64,000 nt of DNA. Source: RGIG2134 sp964461115 (GTDB lineage: Bacteria; Cyanobacteriota; Vampirovibrionia; Gastranaerophilales; Gastranaerophilaceae). Made by a program: the position numbers and the translations under genes. Shown here piece by piece: positions 8,291 to 16,395 of this stretch. The stretch is from positions 32,608-96,607 of the forward strand of contig CAYWSX010000007.1 in the NCBI GenBank assembly GCA_964461115.1. Direction: 5' to 3'. The notes beneath the pieces are model-generated. The model saw nothing but the letters and a program-made list of their open reading frames with translations, was not told the DNA's origin and searched no databases. The first letter of the stretch is position 1. Every line of letters begins with the position of its first letter.

Positions 8291-8779
8291 ATGAAAAAGT
8301 TTTTATTGATTTTAACGGTAATTTTGTCCGCTATAATGACACTACCCTCTTTTGCCGAGCAAAGAACAATAGTTTTAAAAGTTACACCTGCACAACTAAT
8401 TTCAACCAAAAAAGCGGGTAATGTTGAGGTTGGTGATATTGTTAGGTTTAAAACAGTTACAGATACCTATAAAGACGATAAATTGTTTATTAAACAAGAT
8501 ACGATTGTGAGCGCCTACATAGGATTAATCCACGAAAACGGATTTGCCGGTGATAGTGCGCAAATCATACTGGAGAATTTCAAAACAACAGATGTTGACG
8601 GCAAAATAGTCAATATACCGATAGATTATACTATCACAGGTAATTTTACTTTTTCCACTCAAATAAAACACGCAGTGAATGAAATATTGTCGCAAATATT
8701 GCTTCTTCCTTTCATTCGTGGGACAGAAATATACCTTGTTCCTGAGCGAAATATTTTTAATATAGTTTGGAATATTTAA
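8291..8779 (+). CDS. small secreted protein, paralog 2
   Basis: 162 residues with a clear signal peptide (MKKFLLILTVILSAIM ... SFAEQ). The mature region keeps the pattern G-D-x-V-x-F ... D-x-Y-K-D-x-x-L-x-I-K-x-x-T shared with the upstream gene. Such sequences look like a beta-rich envelope domain, but no function can be named. The start at 8291 sits one base after the stop of paralog 1. The gene ends one base before a convergent alcohol dehydrogenase. Confidence 0.6.
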   Translation: MKKFLLILTVILSAIMTLPSFAEQRTIVLKVTPAQLISTKKAGNVEVGDIVRFKTVTDTYKDDKLFIKQDTIVSAYIGLIHENGFAGDSAQIILENFKTTDVDGKIVNIPIDYTITGNFTFSTQIKHAVNEILSQILLLPFIRGTEIYLVPERNIFNIVWNI

Positions 8780-9943
8780 TTATTTTGCTAAGTTTAGGAT
8801 ATTTACGATATCTTGCTCCGTAATCAAACCTTCGGCGCTTTTTCCGAGAAGTTTCATAGTCAGCCCTGCTAATTTTTCAACATCAGAGTCGACGATACCC
8901 GCTTCGGTCAATGAGGTAGGGGCTCCGATTTTTTTAAACCAAGCAGCAAAAGCGTTAATCGTCATTTCAGCAGCTCTTTTGTCATCAGATTCTGAAATAC
9001 CAAAAACATTTCTCCCGAATATGGAGAGTCGTTTTTGGTATTTGTCAAAATAATATTTCATTGAAGCCGGTATCAGAATTGAAAGGCCAGCCGCATGCGT
9101 GATATCATAAATAGCACTCAACGGGTGTTCAATTACGTGATTAACTATAACAAAACGTCCGACTCCGCAGTGTACGCTTCCGTTCCAGGCAAGAGTAGAT
9201 GTCCACATGAGGTTTTCACGTGCGCCAAGGTCTTGCGGGTTTTTTATTAACCTATCCATTGACTCAAGCACAGACTTTACAAGCGCTTCAACATACCGGT
9301 CAAGAATATAAGAGTCATTGTCCTCTTTAGAAAAATACGCTTCCATCGAGTGTGTCATGATGTCTATTGCGGAGTATTTTGTATACTCCAAGGGAATGCT
9401 TAGCGTGGTTTCAGGGTCGAGAATTGAGAAAACCGGAAAATTGAGATCTGTCCTAAATCCCCACTTGTCATTTGTTTCTTCATTTGTAATAACGCCGTTC
9501 GGATTCATTTCTGAGCCTGTGGCAGGAACAGTCAGAACTACAAAAAGCGGAATAGATTTTTCCGGAATGGCTTTAGCAGTGTAAAAATCCCAAAGGCTTC
9601 CGTCATAGCATGCTCCGATTGCGATTGCTTTGCTCTCGTCAACGACACTCCCTCCTCCGACAGCCAAAATTCCGTCAACTTGTTCTTTTTTTGCAAGTTC
9701 AGCGCCTGCTTGAGAGTGTGCAAGTGTGGGGTTAGGTTTTATACCCGAGTATTCGACGAACTCAATGCCGTTTTCTTTTAAGGATTTAACAACGGTATCG
9801 TAGACGCCGTTATCTTTGATACTTCCTTTTCCGCAAGTTAAAAGCACTTTTTTTGCATGCGGTTTTAAGCGTTCGCCTATTTCTTTAATTCTTCCGTTAC
9901 CGAATATGATTTCAGTGGGGTTTTTATAGTTAAAACTTTTCAT
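8780..9943 (-). CDS. iron-containing alcohol dehydrogenase (YqhD/BdhA type)
   Basis: 387 residues, the same length as E. coli YqhD. The nucleotide-binding GGGSVVDESKAIA lies near residue 94, followed by ATGSEMNPNGVIT. Metal ligands fit DIMTHSMEAYF and the later FVIVNHVIEHPLSAIYDITHAAGL segment. These enzymes reduce aldehydes to alcohols with NAD(P)H, so it may serve redox balancing in fermentation or detoxify aldehydes. The ATG at 9943 is preceded by GGAGG; an ATG four codons earlier overlaps that signal and was rejected. Confidence 0.92.
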   Translation of the reverse strand: MKSFNYKNPTEIIFGNGRIKEIGERLKPHAKKVLLTCGKGSIKDNGVYDTVVKSLKENGIEFVEYSGIKPNPTLAHSQAGAELAKKEQVDGILAVGGGSVVDESKAIAIGACYDGSLWDFYTAKAIPEKSIPLFVVLTVPATGSEMNPNGVITNEETNDKWGFRTDLNFPVFSILDPETTLSIPLEYTKYSAIDIMTHSMEAYFSKEDNDSYILDRYVEALVKSVLESMDRLIKNPQDLGARENLMWTSTLAWNGSVHCGVGRFVIVNHVIEHPLSAIYDITHAAGLSILIPASMKYYFDKYQKRLSIFGRNVFGISESDDKRAAEMTINAFAAWFKKIGAPTSLTEAGIVDSDVEKLAGLTMKLLGKSAEGLITEQDIVNILNLAK

Positions 9944-10006
9944 TTTTGCCTCCATAAATAATTCATATATTTATGGTACACCAAAAAATCAGGGGCGAAA
10001 ACAGTT

Positions 10007-10747
10007 TTATTTGGCCTTGATAATATAGCTGACAGAAACATTTGCAGGGCGGACTTCAGTAGATGTCGGATATAAAGTACTATTGTTATAAGGTACGTTT
10101 AATCCCCAGCCGCCTACAGAATATGAGTGAAAGTGAGATGTTCCGCCGCTTCCGCTCGGATATTGGGGAGGAGATGTAAATGCATGATAAGTTGTCCAAC
10201 CTCCGCCTCCCATTTGAAGATTTTGTGCATGTGTCCCGCCATATGAGCCAGCAAATGTTGTACTGCCTGAAATATGATAATGGTTATCGTTAAAAGTGCT
10301 GGAATCTGTATTTCTGGATCCGTTATCCAGCGAGCCGCGAAGATTTACGTTGGCAGCTCTTATTGTGTCGCCTTGTGTTAATCCTATTGCATTTCCGGAG
10401 TATGTTACATTGTTTATTTTCTGATTTCCTGTTCCTCTTAAAAACATTCCATTATAATTTGGTACATTAGAGCCATAGAGTAACCTTAATCTTTCATATT
10501 CTCCCCCGGATGGAATTGAGCGCCCGTCACACGGAAGCCAGCTGTCATCAGGTAGTGCCCTGGCGGATGTGCCCCATATCATTATTCCGCCTATCGGAAA
10601 GTCAATTTTTTGAATCCCGGCAGGTGGTACACTTTTTTTGCTCATTATAGGAGCCATAGCTGCAATTGCAACGCTTACAATAAGTAATGTAATCATAGCT
10701 TCTGCTATGGAAAATGATTTTAACGATTTCTTTTTATTTTTACCCAT
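10007..10747 (-). CDS. prepilin-headed protein with phage tail-collar-like domain
   Basis: 246 residues. The N-terminus is a type IV prepilin/pseudopilin head (basic KKKSLKS, then FSIAEAMITLL with Glu at +5 and a hydrophobic helix). The remainder resembles phage tail-collar/tail-fibre C-termini: GGIMIWGTSARALPDDSW, CDGRSIPSGGEYERL, YGSNVPNYNGMFLRGTGN, QGDTIRAANV and the terminal VRPANVSVSYIIKAK. It is probably a pilus- or pseudopilus-borne adhesin head, an inference from the fusion. A similar architecture occurs at 32214. Confidence 0.7.
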   Translation of the reverse strand: MGKNKKKSLKSFSIAEAMITLLIVSVAIAAMAPIMSKKSVPPAGIQKIDFPIGGIMIWGTSARALPDDSWLPCDGRSIPSGGEYERLRLLYGSNVPNYNGMFLRGTGNQKINNVTYSGNAIGLTQGDTIRAANVNLRGSLDNGSRNTDSSTFNDNHYHISGSTTFAGSYGGTHAQNLQMGGGGWTTYHAFTSPPQYPSGSGGTSHFHSYSVGGWGLNVPYNNSTLYPTSTEVRPANVSVSYIIKAK

Positions 10748-10793
10748 ACGCTTATTTTATTATTTAAATTAAATAAAAGCAACAAGATACAAA

Positions 10794-10817
10794 AAAGAAG
10801 CGCCGAAGCGCTTCTTT
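10794..10817 (-). terminator. terminator of EF-hand protein gene
   Basis: AAAGAAGCGC / GCGCTTCTTT perfect stem with a CGAA loop. On the minus strand it is followed by a T run and lies 22 bp after the stop codon of the gene ending at 10840. Confidence 0.85.
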
Positions 10818-10839
10818 AGTCCGGATGTATTTTATTTGT

Positions 10840-12732
10840 TTACATTTCAGGAATGTAATCATCAGTTTGTGTTGTTGTGGATGTTGGCGCTGTAGTTGTA
10901 GAAGCTGTTGTGTCAGTTGTGCTTGTAGCTGTTTCTTCTTCTTTTTCTTTGCGGTTCAAGCCGGCACCATTAATATTAGCTGCATTTGCATTTACTTGTT
11001 TAAGTGTTTCGTCTTTTGCGCTAAGGATAGCTTTGTCAGTTTCTACAAGCTCTTTCGCATTTTCATTTTTTTGTTCAACGTTTGCGCGTTCAGTTGCCAT
11101 ATAGTCTTCTTTTTTCGCTGCTTTTGCAAGAGCGTCTGCGACTTCGTTAGGATCCAAACCGAATGAGTATGCTTCTCCGTACATATGACCGTAGAATGCT
11201 TCGTTGTATGCTGCTTGGTTTTCAGTTTGTTTACCGAGTGTTTGCTTTCCGTCAACGGTAAGGTTAAATTCACCCATTCTGGTGTTGCCGTTGAGGTTTG
11301 TAGATTTGATACCATCGATTTGTTTGTAAGAATTTATGTTTAATGCTTCAAATCCTGCATCTTTGACACTGTTGAATCCGTATGCACCGCTTTTTTTAAG
11401 GTCTTGATCAACTTCAACGATTCTTAATCCGCCTGCTTCAGCTTCGTCGGCTGTTAAAGTGCCGTCACCATTTGAGTCGTATTTAACCAGCTCAGCCCAG
11501 CCGCCTTGTGCACCGAGGAATTCGCCGTCTCCATCAAATACGTTGTCACCGTCTCGGTCAACTGCAAACATAAAGTTTGTGTTGCCTTCGCGCCAGCTGA
11601 TAGGGTCTGCACCGCCTTGTTTACCGTCTTCGGTCATAGAGCCTTCTTCAATTTTTCCGCCCCAAAGTGTTTTGAATTGGTTTTCAAGTTCATCGTATAT
11701 TTTTTGCGCATCGCCGTGTCCCATTGGCACTACTAGCGCACCGTTTTCTTTGTTATATCCGACAGTAGTACCTCTGAATATATCACCTAAAGCGTATGCT
11801 GCTTGAGTTGCATCCATACCTGACATATACATCAACTCTGCTGCAGAATATTTGCTCAAATCTGCTTCTTCAACCGCTGCTGCTTTATCTTCTGCGGACA
11901 TTGCGTCTAATTGACCTTTTCTTGCGTCATTTACAACGGTTCCTGAGCCTGTTAATGCTGCATTCATTTTTTGAACTGCAGGGTTTTCGGTAGAGAATGG
12001 GTCGTTTCCGCCTGCTGCAACTTTGAATTTGTCGATTAATTTGTCGCCCAATGCTTCTTGAGAAGGGTTGAAGTAAGGACGTTCGGTTGTAGATTGAATA
12101 TCTGCTCTTTCTTTGTGTTGAGGGATTTTTGCTTTTAATTGTTTCAATAGGTCTAAAGATGTTTGAGTTGTTTTGTATTGAGCTTTGTATTCGTTTAGTG
12201 AATCTAACATAGCTGCAATTTTGTTGCTCAAACTTGTAATTTTTTGACCTTTAGCGTCCATTGCACTCAAGTGACCTTCAAGAGCTGCACCGCCGCCGCT
12301 GTTTCCTCTGCCGAGAGCTTTTGCGATATATGCAGGGATTTCTTCTTTTTCGATGTCACCTTTCATATATTTGTTGTAAGCTTCATCAGTTGCACTTGCA
12401 ACAAGGTCTTGCTGTTGTTTAATGTTCTTGTCAGCTTGTTTTGAAGCTTGGAAAGACTCCTCATTCATATCATTAATGAGGGCATTAAGTTCTTCGTTAG
12501 ATTCTTTCTGTTCATCATAAAGTTTGTCGATTTTAGCTTGGATTTCGTCCAAAAGAGCTTCCAAGTCGCGAATTTGGCGTTCAATTGTCGCACCTGCATT
12601 TTCTTTTGTGTTCCAAACATTGCCTGAGAACAGTTGTGTGAGAGAAGACAACTGATTGTTTGTAACATCTCCTTTAATACCTTGAAGAGTACCGATTGAG
12701 TTGTCAAAGTTGTTAACGCTTTGGATTTGCAT
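10840..12732 (-). CDS. large secreted-type protein with coiled coil and EF-hand
   Basis: 630 residues, no signal peptide or membrane helix. Residues about 45-215 are helical and coiled-coil-like (RQIRDLEALLDEIQAKIDKL). Residues about 395-450 contain a calcium-type loop pair (DRDGDNVFDGDGE, then YDSNGDGTLTADEAEAGG, a canonical EF-hand). This pairing is also found in large RTX/adhesin proteins. The C-terminal 40 residues are Thr/Ser-rich (TTDTTASTTTAPTSTTT). No family is recognised. Absence of a Sec signal with an N-terminus rich in N/S/Q suggests export by the flagellar or a type I system, which is speculation. It shares an upstream DNA element with the gene at 49907-50659. Confidence 0.6.
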   Translation of the reverse strand: MQIQSVNNFDNSIGTLQGIKGDVTNNQLSSLTQLFSGNVWNTKENAGATIERQIRDLEALLDEIQAKIDKLYDEQKESNEELNALINDMNEESFQASKQADKNIKQQQDLVASATDEAYNKYMKGDIEKEEIPAYIAKALGRGNSGGGAALEGHLSAMDAKGQKITSLSNKIAAMLDSLNEYKAQYKTTQTSLDLLKQLKAKIPQHKERADIQSTTERPYFNPSQEALGDKLIDKFKVAAGGNDPFSTENPAVQKMNAALTGSGTVVNDARKGQLDAMSAEDKAAAVEEADLSKYSAAELMYMSGMDATQAAYALGDIFRGTTVGYNKENGALVVPMGHGDAQKIYDELENQFKTLWGGKIEEGSMTEDGKQGGADPISWREGNTNFMFAVDRDGDNVFDGDGEFLGAQGGWAELVKYDSNGDGTLTADEAEAGGLRIVEVDQDLKKSGAYGFNSVKDAGFEALNINSYKQIDGIKSTNLNGNTRMGEFNLTVDGKQTLGKQTENQAAYNEAFYGHMYGEAYSFGLDPNEVADALAKAAKKEDYMATERANVEQKNENAKELVETDKAILSAKDETLKQVNANAANINGAGLNRKEKEEETATSTTDTTASTTTAPTSTTTQTDDYIPEM

Positions 12733-12990
12733 AAGATTTACCTCGAAAATTTACCACACATCCATGTAAAAACATTTTTAGAGAGCCGATTTCATTGTTT
12801 GATATATATTTTACATATCTTAACAATATACTCCATACCTACATATTTTCGCATGTATTGTTTTTATCGAACCATGTTTTTCAAAACTTTAGGGAAAAGA
12901 AGAATAGTCTTAATAAATTTTAACAAAATATAAAGTGCTAAAAGGTGAAATCTGTACAGGCAAAGCTTTTTGACTGAAATAAAGTATGTA
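12733..12990. other. AT-rich intergenic region upstream of EF-hand protein gene
   Basis: No gene is seen here. It carries the conserved upstream element at 12755-12774 (given separately). The rest is AT-rich and unstructured; it separates two minus-strand genes. Confidence 0.6.
12752..12774 (-). promoter_or_regulatory. conserved upstream element, copy A
   Basis: On the minus strand this reads TGTTTTTACATGGATGTG followed by TGGTA, ending about 20 bp before the ATG of the 630-residue protein. The gene ending at 49907 has nearly the same block (TGTTTTTATATAGATGTG, then TGTGGTA) at the same distance. It may be a dedicated promoter or a regulator site; no standard sigma-70 pair fits both copies. 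Confidence 0.45.
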
Positions 12991-13025
12991 ACAAAAAACG
13001 CCCCTGTTAATTAGGAGCGTTTTTA
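12991..13025 (-). terminator. terminator of hpf
   Basis: AAAAACGCCCCT / AGGAGCGTTTTT stem with one mismatch. On the minus strand it is followed by a T run and lies just after the stop of the gene at 13042. Confidence 0.85.
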
Positions 13026-13041
13026 CATAAAGTTTTATAAG

Positions 13042-13419
13042 CTACTCTGCTTCTACAATGATTTCTTCAACTTCTTCAGACGGCACACCATCTTTTCTGA
13101 TAGAATCAGAATGAATTTTAGACTTCAGATTTTTTTCTTTGTATTTTTTAACTTGTCTGTCTAATTTATCTGCAACAAGGTCAATACTTGCATACATAGA
13201 CTCTGCTGTTTCCTCGACTACAACCTGACCTGATGTAAATTTACAGCTGACTTCCGCGATGTGTTTTTCTGCTACTGAAGGATTTTTAATAACGCTCAAA
13301 ACAACGTCTATACCTGTAATTTGGTCATAGTGATTTGCTACTTTTCCTAATTTTTCTTTTGCATATGCTTTTATTGCATCTGTGATTTCAATGTTGCGTC
13401 CGTTAACGTAAATACGCAT
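13042..13419 (-). CDS. hpf: ribosome hibernation-promoting factor (HPF/RaiA/YfiA family)
   Basis: 125 residues with the S30AE fold sequence: MRIYVNGRNIEITDAIKAY, then KLGKVANHYDQI, then AEVSCKFTSGQVVVEE and ESMYASIDLVADKLDRQVKKY. It binds the 30S decoding region and inactivates idle ribosomes. The length corresponds to a short-type factor with an acidic tail, lacking the dimerising C-terminal domain of long HPF. The ATG at 13419 is chosen because GGAGG precedes it; an ATG four codons upstream overlaps the ribosome binding site. Confidence 0.92.
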   Translation of the reverse strand: MRIYVNGRNIEITDAIKAYAKEKLGKVANHYDQITGIDVVLSVIKNPSVAEKHIAEVSCKFTSGQVVVEETAESMYASIDLVADKLDRQVKKYKEKNLKSKIHSDSIRKDGVPSEEVEEIIVEAE

Positions 13420-13506
13420 GTGTGCCTCCATAAATTTGATGTACTTACTTAGTATAACCCATATATACTAAAATTTAAAGCCTTTTTTGACTGCTGTTAA
13501 AAAAAT

Positions 13507-14043
13507 TTAGTAGTCGCCGCTTGAGCTTTCGTCTTCATCGTCTTTTAAAAGCGATAAATCTCCGCTGTATGTGCTGTCAAAATCGTCAGGCAGCATATCT
13601 ATATCAGGCCATACGGTATCTTCGTCAAAACGGCATGCTGAAAGATTATCGGCAGATGAGAAGTCAGAATTTGAAAGGTCTGCACCGTTGAAGGTCGCGC
13701 CTGCAAGGTCACATTCCGTAAAGTTGCAATATGACGCAGTTGCATAAGACATATCGACACCTGTCAGAGAGCTTTGTGAAAAATCGCATTCAATAAGTGA
13801 AGAACGTGTAAAATCAACAGAATTCAGATCACAATCAGTAAAAGATACAGACGTAAATTCACTATCTGAAAACGATGAGCCTGAAAAATCAATATTTGCA
13901 AGGTTTACATCTGCAATAGTACAGTTATTGAAGTGGCTCTCCGTTAAATCCAATTCCTTGTTGGTGCTTTCTCTCAAGTCATTGAAAGCCGCAGGGTCAT
14001 TTAAGATTAACTCTGTAAGTTCTTCTTTTGTGTGCTGTGCCAT
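13507..14043 (-). CDS. pentapeptide repeat protein
   Basis: 178 residues. From about residue 32 to 135 the sequence follows A(D/N)LxX five-residue repeats (VNLAN IDFSG SSFSD SEFTS VSFTD CDLNS VDFTR and so on), which form a right-handed quadrilateral beta-helix. The C-terminus is acidic. AAGGAGA precedes the ATG. It follows the response-regulator gene in the same direction with 17 bp between, so both may be co-transcribed. Pentapeptide proteins act as structural or DNA-mimic scaffolds; the target here is unknown. Confidence 0.85.
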   Translation of the reverse strand: MAQHTKEELTELILNDPAAFNDLRESTNKELDLTESHFNNCTIADVNLANIDFSGSSFSDSEFTSVSFTDCDLNSVDFTRSSLIECDFSQSSLTGVDMSYATASYCNFTECDLAGATFNGADLSNSDFSSADNLSACRFDEDTVWPDIDMLPDDFDSTYSGDLSLLKDDEDESSSGDY

Positions 14044-14060
14044 TGATGTCTCCTTAATAT

Positions 14061-14687
14061 TTAATTATCTATAATTTTCATTTGCATTGACAGTAAAACC
14101 GCTTGGGTTCTGTTTTTCACCTTCAATTTTTTAAAGATGTTATTCATATGCGCTTTTACCGTGTATTCCTTTACGCAAAGCTCTTTTGCGATTGTATCAT
14201 TATTAGCACCTTTTGAAACTAATTTCAATACCTCTTTTTCCCTTTCTGTTAAAGGTTCAATATCGGCAGGGATGTCGATATTAATGTCCGTGTTTTGGGA
14301 GCTTTCTTTCTGCCATTTTGTGCGGCGCAAAAGAGCTTCTACACGTGCTAAAAGGTTTGGCAGGATAAACGGTTTTGTAATATAATCATCGGCTCCTGCG
14401 CGAAGTCCGGAGACTTGCTTGCTATCCTCATTTACGGCAGTCAGCATTATGACAGAGAGATGTTTAAGTCTGCTGTCAGAACGAATTGCCTTTAGTGTCT
14501 GCCATCCGTCAAGATTTGGCATCATAACGTCAAGCAGCACTATATCAAAATTATTATTTTTTTGTAAAATTTTAAGAGCTTCAATGCCGTCTGTCGCTAC
14601 TTCAACGTCGTAACCGTACATTGGTAAAGCTTCCGATATGTACTTCGGATTATCGTCAACAACCAGTATATTTCCTATTGTGCTCAT
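14061..14687 (-). CDS. response regulator, receiver + LuxR-type HTH
   Basis: 208 residues. The receiver domain (residues 7-125) has the acidic VVDDN start, phosphoacceptor Asp in IVLLDVMMPNLDGW near 54, the conserved MLTA and the KPF lysine near 105. The NarL/LuxR output domain (about 144-205) is LTEREKEVLKLVSKGANNDTIA ... TVKAHMNNIFKKLKVKNRTQA. It is a DNA-binding transcription factor. No cognate kinase is adjacent; the HK at 21683 or the TPR/HD-GYP neighbours could be linked functionally. Confidence 0.93.
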   Translation of the reverse strand: MSTIGNILVVDDNPKYISEALPMYGYDVEVATDGIEALKILQKNNNFDIVLLDVMMPNLDGWQTLKAIRSDSRLKHLSVIMLTAVNEDSKQVSGLRAGADDYITKPFILPNLLARVEALLRRTKWQKESSQNTDINIDIPADIEPLTEREKEVLKLVSKGANNDTIAKELCVKEYTVKAHMNNIFKKLKVKNRTQAVLLSMQMKIIDN

Positions 14688-14757
14688 AATAGAGTCCTTT
14701 TAAGCCTATTTATTCCATTTTCTTTTTATAATAAATTGCTTTTTCTAATGTGACATC

Positions 14758-16389
14758 CTATAAATTGAGGGTATTTAGCTGTTTTTCTGCAGGAGTGTAA
14801 TTCGGATTCAATTTCAGTGACTTTTTGAAACTCGTGACTGCCGCAGTTTCGTTAGACTTTAATTTATTTACAAGACCTTCGACATAATAGTATTTGTAGT
14901 TTTCGTTGTCTGAAGCTTTAACCCAAAGCAGGTATTTTTCCGCCTGTTCCAGATTGTTATGTGTAACGCTGATCTCGGCAAGGTCAATCCAGGCGTCACT
15001 GTTAAATACATTTAATGAAAGTGATTTTTTAAGATACTCAGACTGCTTTTCATCATAGACTTCCGACATTGCATAATAAAGCTTAGACGAATTAGGATGT
15101 TTTATTACTTCTGCTGCAAATATTTCTTTTGCTTTTACGCTATCTCCTGTTTTATTTAAAAGTCTTGCTGTTTCAATTGCCGCATCGAGATTGTTTTTAT
15201 CATGTTTTTGCGCCTGTTTGTAGTACACAAGGGCTTGCTCATATGTGCCGGTGAGTTTTTCTAAGTTACCGAGCCCCATGAGCCCCTGCGAATTCTTTTT
15301 ATTGACTTTTAAAGCTTTTTCGTACGCGTCTTTAGCTTTTGTATAGTCCCCTATTTTGAATTGTATGTCGCCAAGCATAGCTAAAGCTTCTGCATTCTTC
15401 TTTTTGGCAGAAATGCTGTTGTTTATTTCTTTCAGCGCTCGGTTGTTTTCACCGATTAAATAAAAGTACCGCGCCAGATGGAATTTTGACTTTGAAGCTT
15501 CTTTGTATTGGTTGGAAAGTGTATATTCGCGTTGCACGTCAAGACCTTTTTGGAACTTTTGAATCAAGAAACCTGTTGTCGGAATTTTGTCTAATATTTT
15601 TATCGCGTCATTGTAGTTTTTTGTCTCACATAGGATTTTTGACTTATATTGCAGGTAAAACGGCGAGTTTTTGTGAATATTAAGAGCTTTATTTACGGTA
15701 TTCATTGCCCGCCCAAAATCGCCGGATTCGTAATAAGCTTGTGATAGTATATAGTTTGCGTAATCTGATTTTTTCAAGAGATTTGAGCTTTTGCTTAATT
15801 CCTTTATGGTTTCTTTTGAAAGATTGTTATAGTAAATATCCGCGTATTTTTCAGCCAACAGTATTTCTTCGTCATAAGAAAGAGCTATAGTCGGAAAAAA
15901 AATATTTTTTATCGACTGTGTTTGTGAAGAATACATTGCAGTATCTGATATTTGGTTGATTGCGTGCTGAGAAAGTGTGAAGAATCCGATGTTCGCAAGT
16001 TTGTAAGCCAAAAACATTGCCTGGAAATCGTTGTTTAAAGATGCGGCAACGGCTTTTGTATAGTCGCTGTATGCTGCTGTAATATTGCCCTGTGCAAACT
16101 TGTCATCTCCGCTTATAAGGTACTTTGCAAGATCGTTTTTATTTATTGTGATATTAGCTGCACTTTCGGTCGATGTTACACCTTCAAGCGTAATAAGCTT
16201 TATCAGGTCAGAGTTAATTTTGTTTTTATTGACGTTGATTTCAATAGAATTTGGAGAGATTTTAGGCTCTTGCAAGTTCATGTTTATTTCCCCTGCTGAA
16301 ACGCCAGTCCAAACACCTGTCAATAAAGAGGTACCGACAGATAATGACATTATTGCAATCATAGAAAGTGACGATAATTTATTTTTCAT
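14758..16389 (-). CDS. TPR-repeat protein, exported or membrane-anchored
   Basis: 543 residues. A hydrophobic N-terminal segment (residues 7-31, SMIAIMSLSVGTSLLTGVW) is a signal peptide or anchor. The rest is mostly tetratricopeptide helices; clear TPR units are AEALAMLGDIQFKIGDYTKAKDAYEKAL written across about 335-362 and the three following repeats. TPR arrays are protein-protein scaffolds. The gene lies six bases downstream of the GAF/HD-GYP gene in the same direction and probably shares its transcript, suggesting an envelope partner for that signalling protein. Confidence 0.85.
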   Translation of the reverse strand: MKNKLSSLSMIAIMSLSVGTSLLTGVWTGVSAGEINMNLQEPKISPNSIEINVNKNKINSDLIKLITLEGVTSTESAANITINKNDLAKYLISGDDKFAQGNITAAYSDYTKAVAASLNNDFQAMFLAYKLANIGFFTLSQHAINQISDTAMYSSQTQSIKNIFFPTIALSYDEEILLAEKYADIYYNNLSKETIKELSKSSNLLKKSDYANYILSQAYYESGDFGRAMNTVNKALNIHKNSPFYLQYKSKILCETKNYNDAIKILDKIPTTGFLIQKFQKGLDVQREYTLSNQYKEASKSKFHLARYFYLIGENNRALKEINNSISAKKKNAEALAMLGDIQFKIGDYTKAKDAYEKALKVNKKNSQGLMGLGNLEKLTGTYEQALVYYKQAQKHDKNNLDAAIETARLLNKTGDSVKAKEIFAAEVIKHPNSSKLYYAMSEVYDEKQSEYLKKSLSLNVFNSDAWIDLAEISVTHNNLEQAEKYLLWVKASDNENYKYYYVEGLVNKLKSNETAAVTSFKKSLKLNPNYTPAEKQLNTLNL

Positions 16390-16395
16390 TTAGAG

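Noticed and set aside
10007..10747. Phage tail-collar domains as prophage remnants
   Set aside because: Both copies have intact prepilin heads and there are no structural, lysis or integrase genes around them; a fused surface protein explains the data better.
10825..11166. Long antisense frame opposite the EF-hand protein gene
   Set aside because: Cys/Phe-rich translation without similarity, entirely inside a well-supported gene; a composition artefact.
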